Counted from the first letter of the stretch, positions 24,878 through 45,421 are shown. The stretch is 64,000 bases of DNA from Lucifuga dentata (GCA_014773175.1 VXCM01005013.1:56337-120336), one strand, 5' to 3'. Made by a program: numbers and translations. Notes: generated by a model from the sequence alone, not told the origin.

Positions 24878-27361
24878 TTGACAAATGCAATGTTGAAAGT
24901 GTGAGTGATTACCAGTGCCTCGTGGAGGTTATCTTCGCTCCGTTGGTCTCTGAGGAGTATCTGTCGCAGGACTCTATCTTGACACCGCTATCCAACAGAA
25001 AAGCACTGAGGTAGCGATACACCTACAAACAGAATAGATGGTCAGATTATGTTCTTACATTCAACGACAAATTCGAGGACCACTGTGACCTTCCTGTTAA
25101 AACTAACACAGATATTACAAGAGGAAGATGTCAGAGCCTAAGTGTGCTAAAACGTCAGCCAAAAACCATTTTTTATTCCGTATTATTACATATTTATCCA
25201 AACTTTTATGTGTAAAGAATTACAATTTATGTGACAAACAGAAACATGAACCTACATGTTGCCTCAGCAGCTCCTGTCGATGGCTTCCTAAAGCACTGAA
25301 GTAGTCACCAGCCAGTTCTCCCACAGTCAGCGCTTCAAACGTAGCTTGGAAGTCATGCGTACGCTGGAAGCGCAACAGAGTCTCTTTGAGATTACCCCAA
25401 CGCCGGACCTCTGGTGGGGGACTGAAGGGGGTAGGGAAGCAGATAATGTCCACATAAAGNACCCCAACGCCGGACCTCTGGTGGGGGACTGAAGGGGGTA
25501 GGGAAGCAGATAATGTCCACATAAAGAGGATAAACAGTGACTGGGTCAATATCAGCTAATGACCTAAACGCAGTGGGTGCATTCCAAGTTCTTATTTGAT
25601 CGCTCCTCACTTCTCGTGTGACCTGGAAACCGATCTCGTCCGCCATCTTTAAGGACGTTCCAAAGTGCTCACTTCTGTCCTGAGGATGGAGGAGCGAGGA
25701 TGGAGAAGGCTTCATTTGAGAGACATGACTGAGGAAACGTGAGATGCTCCTATGCGGAAGTCTCTTACCTGACAGTCACGCCCCTTTACTGGAAGTCTGT
25801 TTCTGATTGGACAGGTCTACTACAGCTGATCCGATACACTGACACCGCATGACCGCACGAGTTTCATCAAACGTAAACAGAGAAATAACGGCAACATCTC
25901 AGGTGTAAAATTACTCCGATTATTTATGTTTAATTTTGTCTGATTAATCATCTGTTTAAAATGACTGGATATGTGTTCAGTGCAGCTCGGAATGATCAAG
26001 AATCATAAAACAATAAAACACTCTTATATCATCACAACCACTTGTATTGATCCAAAATCCACTGACATTTCAATAAAACACCCCGTTTGGAAAAGTTCGC
26101 TAATGCTGATTATATTTTAACTCTCTGAGCAGTGAACACACTTAGAAATGTGATGTCAGATTGTTCTGCGTGTGGACGTTTGTCAAACTGTTCATATTAA
26201 TATTAATTGTTACAGTAATAATCAGAGGAGAATATTCTATTATTTTATTCTCAGCTAGAAACTAAAACACAGCAGCTCCAAGTGCTCTGACAGCTGATCA
26301 GCTGTGTGACAAGTCACATCGCTTCAGATGATGCTTGAGGAGCGAGGACGTTTCATTTCTCTTAAATCGTAGTTCATCAGCTCCTCTGTCCTCATTTCTT
26401 TTCCTCACATCTTTTCCTTGCATCTTCAGCGAGCGGGACTAAGACGCAAGGAAAAGACGTAAGGGAGGGAATCATGGAAATGAATAAGGAACTCGGAATA
26501 CACCCAGTGTATGCTCATCCTAGTCCCAGTTCATGCTGCTCATGTAATCATTATTTTAACATTTGAGACTTCTGCATTAAAGCTTACAGATAAGACAAAG
26601 ATCTAAGCCACAATTTTGCTCAATGACAACAATGATAATCATTTTCATGTGTTAATCAATCGGTTATTTATTTATTTATTTATTTTATTGATCAGCCAAT
26701 CCTTTAGTCTATCTATATATAACCACATACCCATTCACAGAGTTCAAGGTAGTGTCCGAAAATTTTCTAAAAAGCAAAAATGCCCAGAGGGACAAATATT
26801 TTAATATTTATTTAATATGTATTTATTTAAATATTGTGTTCCAACTGTGGAAAGTACTGTCAAACAACCTGCGGGGTTATTTAAAGTCTGTCTTATTTTT
26901 TTGTTTGAGAAAAGCGGCACTTAATTTGTGACTTGAATGTAATATGACTATAAAAGTAAAAAGTAAAAACATAACAATGACATGAGAGACAAACTGGGCT
27001 AAGTTAGTCAAAGGTGTCTGTGTAAAATGCTATTTTTATGTCTTGCATTTCAATTATAGTTTTCAGCACCATGTGTCTGTCATTGGCTTGAGAATAAAAT
27101 TAATGTTGTTGTATTTTTAGTCATTTTTCAGCTACTTTTACATGTTCGTTCTTCTGACAACAGTCTAAATACTGTTATGACAAAGTGAAAGTTAGAATGT
27201 AGGATTTTCATTAAAATTTGACCTGACACTTCCTGGGTGACACAGTACCTGATGTTCATTTTGTGGGTGCTGAAGCCCAGCAGAGGGTCCAGCACCAGAC
27301 TGGTGGCCAGATCATCGGTCTCACACAGCTCCTTCACACTCATTCTACTGCACCCGTCCAT
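12982..27361 (-). CDS. kmt5c: Histone H4K20 methyltransferase KMT5C (SUV420H2), long form
   Basis: Converts H4K20me1 to di- and trimethyl marks in heterochromatin. Coding exons by splice sites and homology: 27361-27249, 25421-25256, 25022-24913, 24746-24583, 22899-22880, 22589-22453, 22342-22182 (or to 22170), 18488-12982. All junctions are GT-AG and keep frame; the sum is 2,125 aa (2,129 with the other donor). The N-terminus carries [17 protein letters not shown] and THKMNI. The SET core shows [28 protein letters not shown], then [16 protein letters not shown] and a CxC-type post-SET cluster (CECCTCER, about residues 230-237). The extreme C-terminus [16 protein letters not shown] matches the KMT5C end (from memory RLRLVVSHGSIDLDV), which favours KMT5C over KMT5B. 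Mammalian KMT5C is about 460 aa; the extra length is one giant exon. Exon 1 starts at an ATG preceded by a good acceptor; Met7 is an alternative start. Confidence 0.9.
19105..19260 (+). pseudogene. Degenerate Myb/SANT-like (trihelix) DNA-binding domain remnant
   Basis: The plus-strand frame around 18943-19305 includes [18 protein letters not shown], then [19 protein letters not shown]. This resembles the Myb/SANT-like domains (W-[ST]-[DE]-x-E-[VI]-R-x-L-L) of transposon-associated and MSANTD-type proteins. The frame ends soon after and no partner exon or transposase was found. It lies in kmt5c intron 7 on the opposite strand. Most likely it is a fossil of a DNA transposon accessory gene or a processed copy. 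Confidence 0.5.
19510..19545. repeat. Poly-T tract with single-N join
   Basis: A homopolymer run interrupted by one N; the true length is unknown. Confidence 0.8.
20877..20901. repeat. Perfect 12-base inverted repeat
   Basis: GCATATTCCACA and TGTGGAATATGC flank a single central base in kmt5c intron 7. The sequence could form a cruciform or be a dimeric factor site; no function is known to me. Confidence 0.7.
22880..22899 (-). CDS. kmt5c: kmt5c 20-nt micro-exon of the SET core
   Basis: ACTGCAAACCAAACTGCAAG sits between a GCTGAAG acceptor and a GTAAGG donor. With the preceding exon's last G it encodes DCKPNCK, the conserved segment just after FINH in the SET fold. Phases on both sides agree (1 in, 0 out), so the micro-exon is required to complete the catalytic domain. 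Confidence 0.85.
24836..24873. repeat. (CA)n microsatellite in kmt5c intron 3
   Basis: About 18 CA units within the 166-base intron between coding exons 3 and 4; length variation here would change the size of a very short intron. Confidence 0.95.
25394..25526. repeat. 66-base direct repeat around a single N, on kmt5c exon 2
   Basis: Bases 25394-25459 recur exactly at 25461-25526 with N at 25460. The segment spans the acceptor and the first codons of kmt5c coding exon 2. The copy joined to the rest of the exon (lower coordinates) is the one to use. Confidence 0.88.
25575..26506. mobile_element. 932-bp TIR element in kmt5c intron 1
   Basis: The left end GGGTGCATTCCAAGTTC and the right end read inverted, GGGTGTATTCCGAGTTCC, form imperfect terminal inverted repeats of about 22 bases. 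AGT flanks both ends (25572-25574 and 26507-26509), consistent with a 3-base target duplication. There is no transposase frame, so it is non-autonomous. The 3-base duplication would fit the PIF/Harbinger group, but AGT is not the usual TWA target, so the superfamily is uncertain. Confidence 0.65.
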
Positions 27362-27380
27362 CGCCTCCCACCATCAGCAT
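27345..27380 (-). other. Overlapping upstream ORF at the kmt5c start
   Basis: If the exon begins after the TTTGCAG acceptor (first base 27381), the first ATG met by a ribosome is at 27380-27378. It opens an 11-codon frame, out of frame with kmt5c, that overlaps the main ATG (27361) and stops at TAG (27347-27345). One base later comes an in-frame kmt5c ATG (Met7). This is a stop-restart layout that could support reinitiation at Met7. Confidence 0.5.
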
Positions 27381-27807
27381 GCTGCAAACACAGGACTCTG
27401 TAAACTTTTGTAACCATATCATGACAACATACCGCAACGCCAAGAGAAATGTCGCCCACTATTAACAGGCTCTGCATTAACGAGCTGTAGACAGAGGAGG
27501 AGGTCCGAAAAGGAATCAACTTAAGCAATTTTCACACTTAAACTTGGCACTCAGGCCCGTCATGCAACCCAGTGATTACCTCCTTCTGTATTATGCTTCA
27601 GCTAAATAACCAGGCTATGATTAGTGTGGAATCTGAGTGGGCTCATATTAGCTAGCTGGGAAAACATCAGCTGAGGAGGAAGCTCTTGCTAACATTACAT
27701 GACTGCATCAGTATAGTGATGAAATACAGGTACTGACGACTAAACTGTGAAATGATTTACTATCACAACGATGAATACACTCAATATTAATACGAAAAAA
27801 AAAATAC

Positions 27808-28170
27808 CTGGGAGTCTTTTGTAGTCAATGAGAGTATCGTCAGGTAGACAGTTAATCGCAAGCTGCTCGCTTGCTCTAGCTTCCGTTTGCCTGGACGGGC
27901 AGCGTTAGCTTAGCTGTACACCGAGCTAGCTTTCCGCCGTTCTTGCTAGGTAGCCTGGCCAGCCTTGTAAAAATGCAGACTCCTCGTCAGCTCTGTCGGT
28001 TGGTTTGATATCGATTGCAAACACCAGTGTGAGCGTTACGATAAGGTAATGCTCCACTAAGTAAGACAAACAAGCTGCAGAAATTGAATGTAATATCGTT
28101 AGCTAGCTAGCTTTGCCCAAGGCTCGACTGGTAGCAAAAGTTGACGAGAGACGTACAGTGCAACCGCACT
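27808..28170 (-). promoter_or_regulatory. kmt5c promoter and 5' noncoding exon (predicted)
   Basis: A CCCAG/GTATTT donor at 27808 on the minus strand could end a noncoding first exon that splices to the acceptor at 27382-27384. Upstream, to about 28170, the sequence is richer in CG dinucleotides than its surroundings and carries several AGCTAGC-type palindromes. It is inferred to be the promoter. No TATA box is evident. Confidence 0.5.
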
Positions 28171-31100
28171 ACAGCTGGCCACGCCTACAAGTGTTTGTAT
28201 TCGCTCTGGTCAAGGTCAATTTTACAAATAAAGTCCTGTACAACATTTGAAGTACTATGATTGGTTGAGTATTTGTGGGCGGGGTTACACATGTGGTTAG
28301 GCTTTAGGTTGTTGATATAGAGCGGGCAGAGTGTTTAGCCTCTAAGTGCTGCAGGCTGCAGCCTCTCCTTGGCTGCGGGGAAGCATTTTGTGCGCAACAC
28401 AGCCTGCTTGCAGTCGAGATAATATTACTAGAAGCATTATCGTAACATTCTTGCTACAGTACGAAAGAGAACACAAATATTTAGCTTCTGTGGTCTAAAT
28501 ATATCAATTAGTGATTACTACATAAGTGGGTTGCTACACTGGATTACTGCAGTTCAGTTGTCTAAAGTTCAACAAGGCACAATTGTCATTTTTTAATCTA
28601 TGAATGTGGTTGTTCATATGTTGTTGAAATATTTGATTTAGAGGTTTAAAAAAAATCAGCTTTTTTTTTTCTACAGTGATTGTGATTGGAATACAGGTCT
28701 ATTTTTTCACTTGTTTTCAAAAACATCACTGATGTAAAACTTACATCAGAAAACTTAGACTTAGTAATCTGTTTAAGAAATCTGGGATTCTGAATGGATA
28801 GGATAGACCTTGAGTTATTTTTAAATTTCTGCAAAAATAAAACATATTCAACATGTTTCCTTAAATATTTTTAGACTCTGGCATAATTATATGTAATTAC
28901 CTAAGAGATAGGCAAGTGTTTCCTCATTACCACTGTGAAATGTTGAGGAAACCTATTTGAAGTCTGTGCCATCTATTTGCAAATCTATCAACAATGGGTT
29001 TGTTGTGGCAAGCTCATTAGATAAAAATCACGGTCATTAAAATTGGCTTTAAAATATCCATTTCAAAACCTTTTTTTTTTTTTTTTTTTTTTTTTTTGGT
29101 ATTCCTCGTTTTTATCCTGGCATCATTACATTATCTGGAATCTTTAGCTTTCAGCTAAACAGTTGTGCTGACATCAACGGGTGCTAATGATTTCATACAC
29201 AGTAAATCAACATTCCTGATGTACCTTCAACAGAAATTTTCTGTCGAGAGCTGCTATGCAAGGAGAGTCTGCAAAACTGGTTCTCATCCAACAGCTCTTC
29301 ATAAGTGTGGAAATGCCTACAGAAAATGAAGAAGCCCCTGTGGTTCTATACTTTCTATGGACAAGTTTTGACTGGCAAACAATCTCACTGCATATTTTAA
29401 GGGGGGCCGTACGTTCACGCTTCCCGGGACAACAACCTCCAAGAATTCTGAGTGGAAAGCAAACATCACCAAAACGGCTCAGCAGACGAAATACTTTTAT
29501 TCCGCCCTTCATCACACTGGCCACCAAGTCTTCCTGCCCAAGAAAACCAGGCACCACAGCAGCTTAATCCACTGAGAGTAATCCCTCATTAACAAATGAT
29601 CAGCACATCCAAAATCAGGTGCAGGTATGTCACAGGGGAGCCATCCACGTTCATCAGAACAAGCATCAAACTTCAACAGTACTTCTATAGAAGATAATTT
29701 TCTTCAAGTTATATTTTAACATTCAAAAGAAAAGCATATTATGTCATTTAATATAACACTTGATTAAGGAAAATAGAATACGTTTTACTAGGAATATGGG
29801 TTTCCCTTATTTCAATTTGCAGCAGCATTAGGCAGTAGACCAAGGCCTAAAATAGTGGGTGGGTGGATGACAAAGATATTCTACACTCAGTTGTTTTGGC
29901 TCATTGCCTGTGCACTCTAACTGCATTCTTCACATTTGGTATCACAGCCAGCCATAGAAAGCCATTAAGGACAACCAAAGGGGGAAAAAGCTTGTAAAAA
30001 GGGGAGGAGACTGGCAGAAGCTACACAGCCCTAGCCAAGCTTTTTTTTTTTTTAAACAGGAAAGGAAGATGGATGGAGAAAGACTGTAATCCCTGTTTTC
30101 CATTCTGATTTTGCACTACACTTTTTGATTTGGCAAAGTGGCTCTCGGTGCAGTCTGAGCCAGTTGACATCTGATAAATAAATGAGTGAATATACACACA
30201 CGCATGTACAAAAAGGCCACCCACGCCACTGACTCATGCTGAAATGTTTGATAGAAAGTAGCAGCCTCCGCAAACGAAGAGGAAAAAATCAGCCTTGAGG
30301 CAGAAGAGTTGTGTACATATTACGCTCCCACTGCTATTGTACTTGTCTTTTTTTCATGAACTGTTGATGCTTCTTTCAAGCGCTGTTCCTCATGTTTGAT
30401 TCATTACATGTTAAACTGTAGTAATGCACTGTACCGACAAAAGGAAACAGACACAAATATATAAATTCTGCTTTATTTCTACCTTATAACAGAGACAACT
30501 TGTGATTGATTTGAAATGAAATACAATTAAAAATACTGTTAATTTCATATTTTTCCTTATAATTTTCTAATAATTATGTCTACATAGCAACAGTGCATGG
30601 TGCAAACATCCCTGATTGATTAAAAATCCTACACTAATAAGCTTCCAATATGTAGTGTAATGTTTGTCAGTAAAAACAAGAACAAAAAGTGAAACAAGAA
30701 CAGATTCTTAGAGGTAATAAATGCAATTACATGTAATAATGAAAAAAATAACATGATAAGCAGAGGTTTATACAGCCATGGAAATGTGAATGAAAGTGGC
30801 CTTTATTCGGCCTACTTGCACCATTTATTTATATGACAGATTGAAAATTCAGTTATGTTGTTATTAATATATTAAATCTAACAGGAGCCATTTGATTGTT
30901 TTGCACTGTTGAAGACAAACTCTCACTGGAGATGGACTCCAACAATCATAACTCTCAAGCCTGGTATTAACTTTTTAAAAATTCCATTAGACCGTACATC
31001 TCTGTAATGGTACAATCTCACAAAAATTTCATTCCACATCCACAAAAGGTGGGCCTTTTCATTTACAAAATTCAAGACGAACATGTTTCCTAATTGAACT

Positions 31101-32207
31101 CACCAATATGCCATGACAGGGTTGGGCTCAATTTTCCCTGCAGCTACCTGAAAATCTAAACAGAAACTGTAATTTATTTTATTTAATCTACAGTATATTC
31201 TGGAATAATAGTATTTCTTGTGTGCATATTTCTTATTATACCAAGTATTGTTTCCTTGCACCATATTTTCTGAATTGATCTCTCTAGACTCAGCCCTGTT
31301 GCATGAGGATGAGCCCAGCGATGTTTTCACCTGCTCACGCCCCCACAACATCCATCATCGTCTGATAGTCATACACAGAAACCCAAGCAAGATATTGATT
31401 GAACTCTGTAAAGTCCTTATATGTCATGCTTAACTGACAAAAGCTTGTATTTATTTGCTGAGGTACTGAGTTTAAAAATTGTTGCTGGAAAAGTGGAGGG
31501 TCAAAGGTCAGGCAGGATGCTAGCAAAGCTGGGCAGATGAATTCCAGCTTCTCCACCCTGTGCTGAAGAATGTCCCTTTCACCAATATTTACTAGCGATC
31601 TGTTTGGAAAGCTGCTGTGTTTCATTCTCGGACAAATCAGGACAGACAGCAGAATAAAACCAGATACAACTTTGCTATGGAAACAGAGTGTCTGGATTAA
31701 TAGAAATTGGCAGGAAAATACTCTGTAATACCGCAGAAAGAAGTTTTCTTATAGCCAGTTGCAAAAGCCTGTTCTGAACTATGGACCATTTTCACTTGAG
31801 TCACACATTTCAGATCAAACTAATGCAAAGATGCAAAATGGCCAGAGAGCAAAACTGTAACATTACATGACAGAAAGGGATATTTCCCACGAAAACCAGC
31901 TGACATGGGCTGCAGGATTCAATCTGGCTTCCATATCTAGTCATGTGTTGTTTATATGAGGGTTCATCTTCGTCCCTGGAACCACACTGATATTCTTCAA
32001 TGTGTGGAAATTTTCTCTATGGCTCTTTATGCATGTTTAACAGCAAACAGCTGAGAATGACTATTCTAATAGCAAGCAATGCCAAGCATTTCTCTATACC
32101 TGATAACAATCTTATTAAACTAAGAAGTATAGAAATATTTACTGAATTGCTGTACAGTGGTAGCTATACACTTGGGAATTATCTGTTATTGTAATCTAAA
32201 ACCAGAA
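28171..32207. other. Intergenic stretch, no gene recognised
   Basis: AT-rich, with poly-A/T tracts (for example 29070-29098). Short frames near 29.2-29.6 and 31.1-31.6 kb on either strand match no family I know and lack supporting splice structure. Confidence 0.5.
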
Positions 32208-32796
32208 TTAAAGGACCATACCATCTATTTTGCATGTTTAAGCCTAATATATTCAATTTTCATGTTACGTTACTGACAATCATTTCCCAAAAGATAAAAC
32301 TGTATTTCAGCTTTCCTGATATTTTGCAAAATCTCTTAATCTTTCAAAATCAAATATTAAAGCAATACACCCACCTTAAAAATTGATGATTCGCCTATTA
32401 ATAGTTACGCAACCTTACGAAGTCACAATTATTTAAATTTTTCCATAAATTCAGGTCTTCTTTTGGGACTATATTCCCTGGACATTCCCTCCATGCTTTT
32501 TATTGCGCTTAAATGCTAAAATTACATAACTTCAATAAAAACCTGAACACACGTCTTGTTCACAATAATGAATTACCTATCCCAAGAACATTTCAAGTAT
32601 CAACAGTTGATGATAATAATAATAGCGTACCAGAATGAACTAAAACCAATGGTGGTCTGGAAGCTAGGAAAAACATTTTTAATTTACTGTTCCAGTAGTA
32701 TGCTTTGGGAAATGACTGTCAGTAACATTACGTGTATGAAAATTGAATATATTAGGCTCAAACATGCAAAATGGAATGGCCAGTATAGTCCTTTAA
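32208..32796. mobile_element. TIR element family copy 1 (TTAAAGGACCATACCA ends)
   Basis: Starts TTAAAGGACCATACCATC and ends with the inverted version TAGTCCTTTAA; subterminal TTTTGCATGTTT and AACATGCAAAA are also inverted. The inner sequence is closely related to the copies at 39150 and 63186. It has no coding capacity: a MITE-type element inserted at TA or TTAA. Confidence 0.85.
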
Positions 32797-33746
32797 TGGG
32801 AAATTGCTGTACATATGATTATCCCAAGTATATTTATCACTTTTCTGTTAAAAAAAAAAAAAAGCAGACATACAGTAAGCAAACCACAGATTTTATGCTC
32901 AGTAGGACTGTTCACCACTGCATGTCATAACCTTATTAAAAGTTCTTTCCAAATGCCAATACTAGCAGTTTTAATCCTGTTTTATTGTACATTTGATGGA
33001 AACCCTCAGGCAATGTTCCATTCAGTAGAAATATGTTTGAATCCAATAAAACACAAGATTAGTGAACCAATTGGAATAGGAATATTCCTGATGGTGATGT
33101 TGCATTATGCATGTGGATTGTGTTAATTTTTGTTTCCTACTGAGCCACAAGCTTTTACATCAGCCACACACTGGGACACTCATCAGACAATAAGCAGAAG
33201 ACAGAGTGATCAGGCTGCTCACTTTTGTCTCCCTACTAGAAGTTTCATCTTCAGTTTGTACTTTATCATCACTATGTTAATTAAAACACCTGAATGGTAC
33301 CGAAAACATTCGGCCTTAAAGAGATTTCCAAACAAAGATCTATCTTAATTAGTCCAATAGACTTTGTTGTCACCTGAAATCAATAAATTTTCACTGCTGA
33401 AGATCGTCTTTGGCTAGATTTCACTGAAGGCAGGTGTGAAATGCCTCTCTGTTTTATCTGAGTGTAAACTGGGCCAAAAGACTCCAGATTTTACATTCTT
33501 ATAATCCTCATTAATTAGACATCTCTTTAAATCCAGCTAAGCAAAGACATATACAGCTGCACCATAGCTCTCAAAGAGCAGCCATAAGCGTTCAAAGATC
33601 AATGACAAACATGACAAAGCAATTGCAAACATAAAGTGATCAGCATGGTGCGATAATTCAAATAAATGGTTATTTTTATTCTTCATTAACTTACAGGTGA
33701 GTCTAAAAACAGAAAATTCAAACCATTTCTGGTTTTATGCATCTAC

Positions 33747-33786
33747 CAAAAAAAAAAAAAAAAAAANAAAAAAAAAAAAAAAAAAA
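33747..33786. repeat. Poly-A tract with single-N join
   Basis: A homopolymer of about 40 bases interrupted by one N; its length is unreliable. Confidence 0.8.
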
Positions 33787-33973
33787 GCAAAACTATTTCA
33801 CATCCATGACTGTGTTTTCAAATCATTGGTTTTCAAAAGGGAAGAGGGAAAAAAAAATTTACTATTTAACTGCAAATCCATTTTATTCAAGGATTCACCT
33901 GCACATATCTACCTGTGCACCCAGTGCTTGTATGTGCCGTTACCGGTTTACCGTGCAACATGATCCCACCCGC

Positions 33974-34394
33974 NNNNNNNNNNNNNNNNNNNNNNNNNNN
34001 NNNNNNNNNNNNNNNNNNNNNNNNNNNNNNNNNNNNNNNNNNNNNNNNNNNNNNNNNNNNNNNNNNNNNNNNNNNNNNNNNNNNNNNNNNNNNNNNNNNN
34101 NNNNNNNNNNNNNNNNNNNNNNNNNNNNNNNNNNNNNNNNNNNNNNNNNNNNNNNNNNNNNNNNNNNNNNNNNNNNNNNNNNNNNNNNNNNNNNNNNNNN
34201 NNNNNNNNNNNNNNNNNNNNNNNNNNNNNNNNNNNNNNNNNNNNNNNNNNNNNNNNNNNNNNNNNNNNNNNNNNNNNNNNNNNNNNNNNNNNNNNNNNNN
34301 NNNNNNNNNNNNNNNNNNNNNNNNNNNNNNNNNNNNNNNNNNNNNNNNNNNNNNNNNNNNNNNNNNNNNNNNNNNNNNNNNNNNNNNNNNNNNN
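33974..34394. other. Assembly gap (421 N)
   Basis: An unresolved run of N downstream of ppp1ca; part of its 3' UTR may be missing here. Frames reported through it are meaningless. Confidence 1.
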
Positions 34395-34661
34395 AAAAAA
34401 AAAAAACAAACAAACATACATACAGAAAACAGTAAATCCCTGTTTCATTCTCTCACTCCCCACCCCACCCACACACACAAATAATTAAACAGCCAAACAA
34501 ACAGTTAAAAATAGTTTTAGAGGAAAAATACAGGATTGAACCCTGGACACTATTTGCTTTGTTGCTGTTTGGTGACGAGGGAGAAAGTTTGGGAGGTAGA
34601 GGAAAAAGAGTGTCGGGGCCGACGGGGAGCGGCAGGTTTTGGGAGGAGAACCCAGCAGGTG

Positions 34662-43234
<8,573 letters not shown>

Positions 43235-43620
43235 TTTCTTTATTTTCCGACGTTCTCGGGCAGTGAAGTCCTCGGTTTTCCGCGCTGCACCTTCGATGTC
43301 AAGAATAGAAATGAAAAGAAACGGGCAATCGATTACTTTTAGCGCTCGTTATAATTTACACCGGTTAGCTAAAGCGTACATCGTGCTATTGGAGCGATAT
43401 TAGCGGACTGGAGCAATCAATGAGCGTACGCGTTAGCCAAGCTAGCTAGCTAGGTGGCTACTAGCCAAGTAACGTACATATTCAAAGTAGAAGCGGCACA
43501 GCAGAACCATCACGGCTAGTTAGCTAACGTAAGCTATATAATGTAATTTGTAAATAGATAAAATATAACCGAACCTTGTCTTCAGTTTAGTAATATTCCT
43601 TCGATGACGAGTAAGGTAGA
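43235..43620 (-). promoter_or_regulatory. ppp1ca 5' UTR and promoter region (predicted)
   Basis: Lies directly upstream of the PP1 start codon and is richer in CG than its surroundings (CCGACGTTCTCGGG, GCGTACGCGTTAG). It holds a cluster of GCTAGC palindromes (43440-43455) and GTTAGCTAAC. There is no TATA box. The transcription start cannot be placed. Confidence 0.55.
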
Positions 43621-43972
43621 AATATTTATCCCCCGAGCTTAATTTTGTCCCCTTTCCCTCGGTTTGCCTATATGCCTCACTCTTCCCCCAAGAACTTTAA
43701 AGCAGGGCCAGTTAACACACGGGTCTACGGTAACGTAAAGAGGCTGAATCAAAGTGAGACCTTCATGTTTCTGCAAAAGTGATTGGTCCTCTCTGGAGCT
43801 TGGCATCCGTATTCTCGGATCTGGTTGGACATGCTCTTGGTCCGTCACAAGTTGGGCTCCACCTCCCAGCGTCCACAATGACACATCCATGTAGAAGCAT
43901 CAATGGGGATTTTAAATGAGACCTTAAAGCGCGACACCAAGTGTTAAAAAGTGGCATTGCACCCACCAAATT

Positions 43973-44030
<58 letters not shown>

Positions 44031-44039
44031 CAGATAGAT
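43973..44039. repeat. (GATA)n microsatellite
   Basis: About 16 tetranucleotide units with one CAGA variant near the right end. Confidence 0.95.
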
Positions 44040-44253
44040 GTGAAAATCCTAAGGAATTATATGACTTCCACAAAAATTACTCAAAAAGATATATATTGAT
44101 TTCTCAGTTTCAAGTATTAAGTGAGCTAAACCAGTATTTCAGTGTTCCTTAGTACTGTTCTGTATAACATCTTACAGTTGATAAATAAATGTAGTTTACA
44201 TGAAATCTCACCTACAAATATATCTGTATAAATCTTAAATCTGTAGATCTTTA

Positions 44254-44835
44254 GGCCCTGTCCACACTAATATGGATATTTTACAAAACGCATATTTTCC
44301 TCTGCATTTTGGCCTCTCATCCACACGCAAACGGCGTTTTAAGCCACTAAAACAGAGATTTTTTTTAAACGGCTTCTAAAGTGCAGATTTCTAAAAAACT
44401 CTGCTTTCTGTGGATCTGTGTGAACATGTAAAATGGAACTTCTGGGAAACGATGACATCAGAACTAAACTCGTGCATGCGAGTTTAGCACATGCAGCTGG
44501 CCCGGCATGCATTTGTAGCTGTGTGAGCGTTCTTGTGTGGGCAGAGATATTTTGTAAAACAATGCTTGCGTGCTTGTAAAAACCCACCTCTTTAACAGAG
44601 CTTTTTGCTAGTGTTGTAGCCTTGCTAGTGCTTTAGTTTTAGTTTCCTAGTTACCTGGTTTTTATCCCTATGTTTTTACTGTGTTGTAATTATTTTTATT
44701 TATTTTTTTATTGTTTTATTCTTACCTTCAACTCTGTAGCACTTTGAGATTTTGTTTAAAANTTTTTTTTTTTTTTTTAAATGGTGAGGGAAAATATCAG
44801 TTTACAAAAATACCCCTATTAGTGTGGACTATGCC
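44254..44835. mobile_element. Harbinger-like MITE
   Basis: The left end GGCCCTGTCCACACTAATA and the inverted right end GGCATAGTCCACACTAATA are matched TIRs. TTA flanks both (44251-44253 and 44836-44838), the 3-base TWA duplication of PIF/Harbinger elements. It has no transposase. The interior contains a poly-T with a single-N join, so its length is approximate. Confidence 0.7.
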
Positions 44836-45175
44836 TTAGTTATGGGACAGTAACTATGAGTTATAGTTTTAAAATGTCCCACCTCACTCTCTATGCCTTT
44901 TAATCACTGAACCCTCTTTATTTCGGTCCATACAAGTCATATTAAAACTAGTGTCTAAATTTGTATGTACCACATTCCAAAAATGTGGTACATTACAAAA
45001 CAGCCTGTGCTGTGTTGCGTTTAAGCTGAAGAATTAGTTTCAAAACTTTCCTTTATTTGTCCATTTTCTTCTTCTCCTGATCCATCAAACCCTTTTTATT
45101 ACACAAAATCTTAAACCCACAGTGTCTGGGTTTCCTAAATCACTCTCCTTATATTCGTCATAGTTTCGACAGACA

Positions 45176-45178
<3 letters not shown>

Positions 45179-45210
<32 letters not shown>
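45179..45210. repeat. (GT)n microsatellite ending at a single N
   Basis: About 16 GT units followed by N and a G-rich run. Confidence 0.9.
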
Positions 45211-45372
45211 NGGGGGTGGGGGGTGGTTCTGAGATATTCAGGTACAAGGAGATTGGGTGATACTTATTTGGTAAGACTGGAAAAATTGGCAGTCTACCAG
45301 ATGACTCAAGTGTTTTTCTTTTTGTCTAGCAACCAGTCATGGATACAACCAAAAAACTTCAGTCATTACCAT

Positions 45373-45421
<49 letters not shown>
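45373..45421. repeat. (ATC)n microsatellite
   Basis: About 16 trinucleotide units; read in one frame it gives poly-His and in another poly-Ile, neither from a gene. Confidence 0.95.

Noticed and set aside
25392..25715. Minus-strand frame that reads kmt5c exon 2 together with the sequence beyond the N
   Set aside because: The extension comes from the duplicated 66-base segment and intron sequence; the true exon begins at the acceptor ending at 25422.
29207..29567. Overlapping frames of over 100 codons on both strands
   Set aside because: No recognisable motif on either strand; open frames on both strands suggest composition rather than coding.
31100..31625. Minus-strand frames of 83 and 96 codons between kmt5c and ppp1ca
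   Set aside because: No family resemblance, no matching splice structure, and ordinary AT-rich composition.
33737..34484. Open frames of 150-230 codons through the gap
   Set aside because: They consist almost wholly of unknown bases and poly-A.
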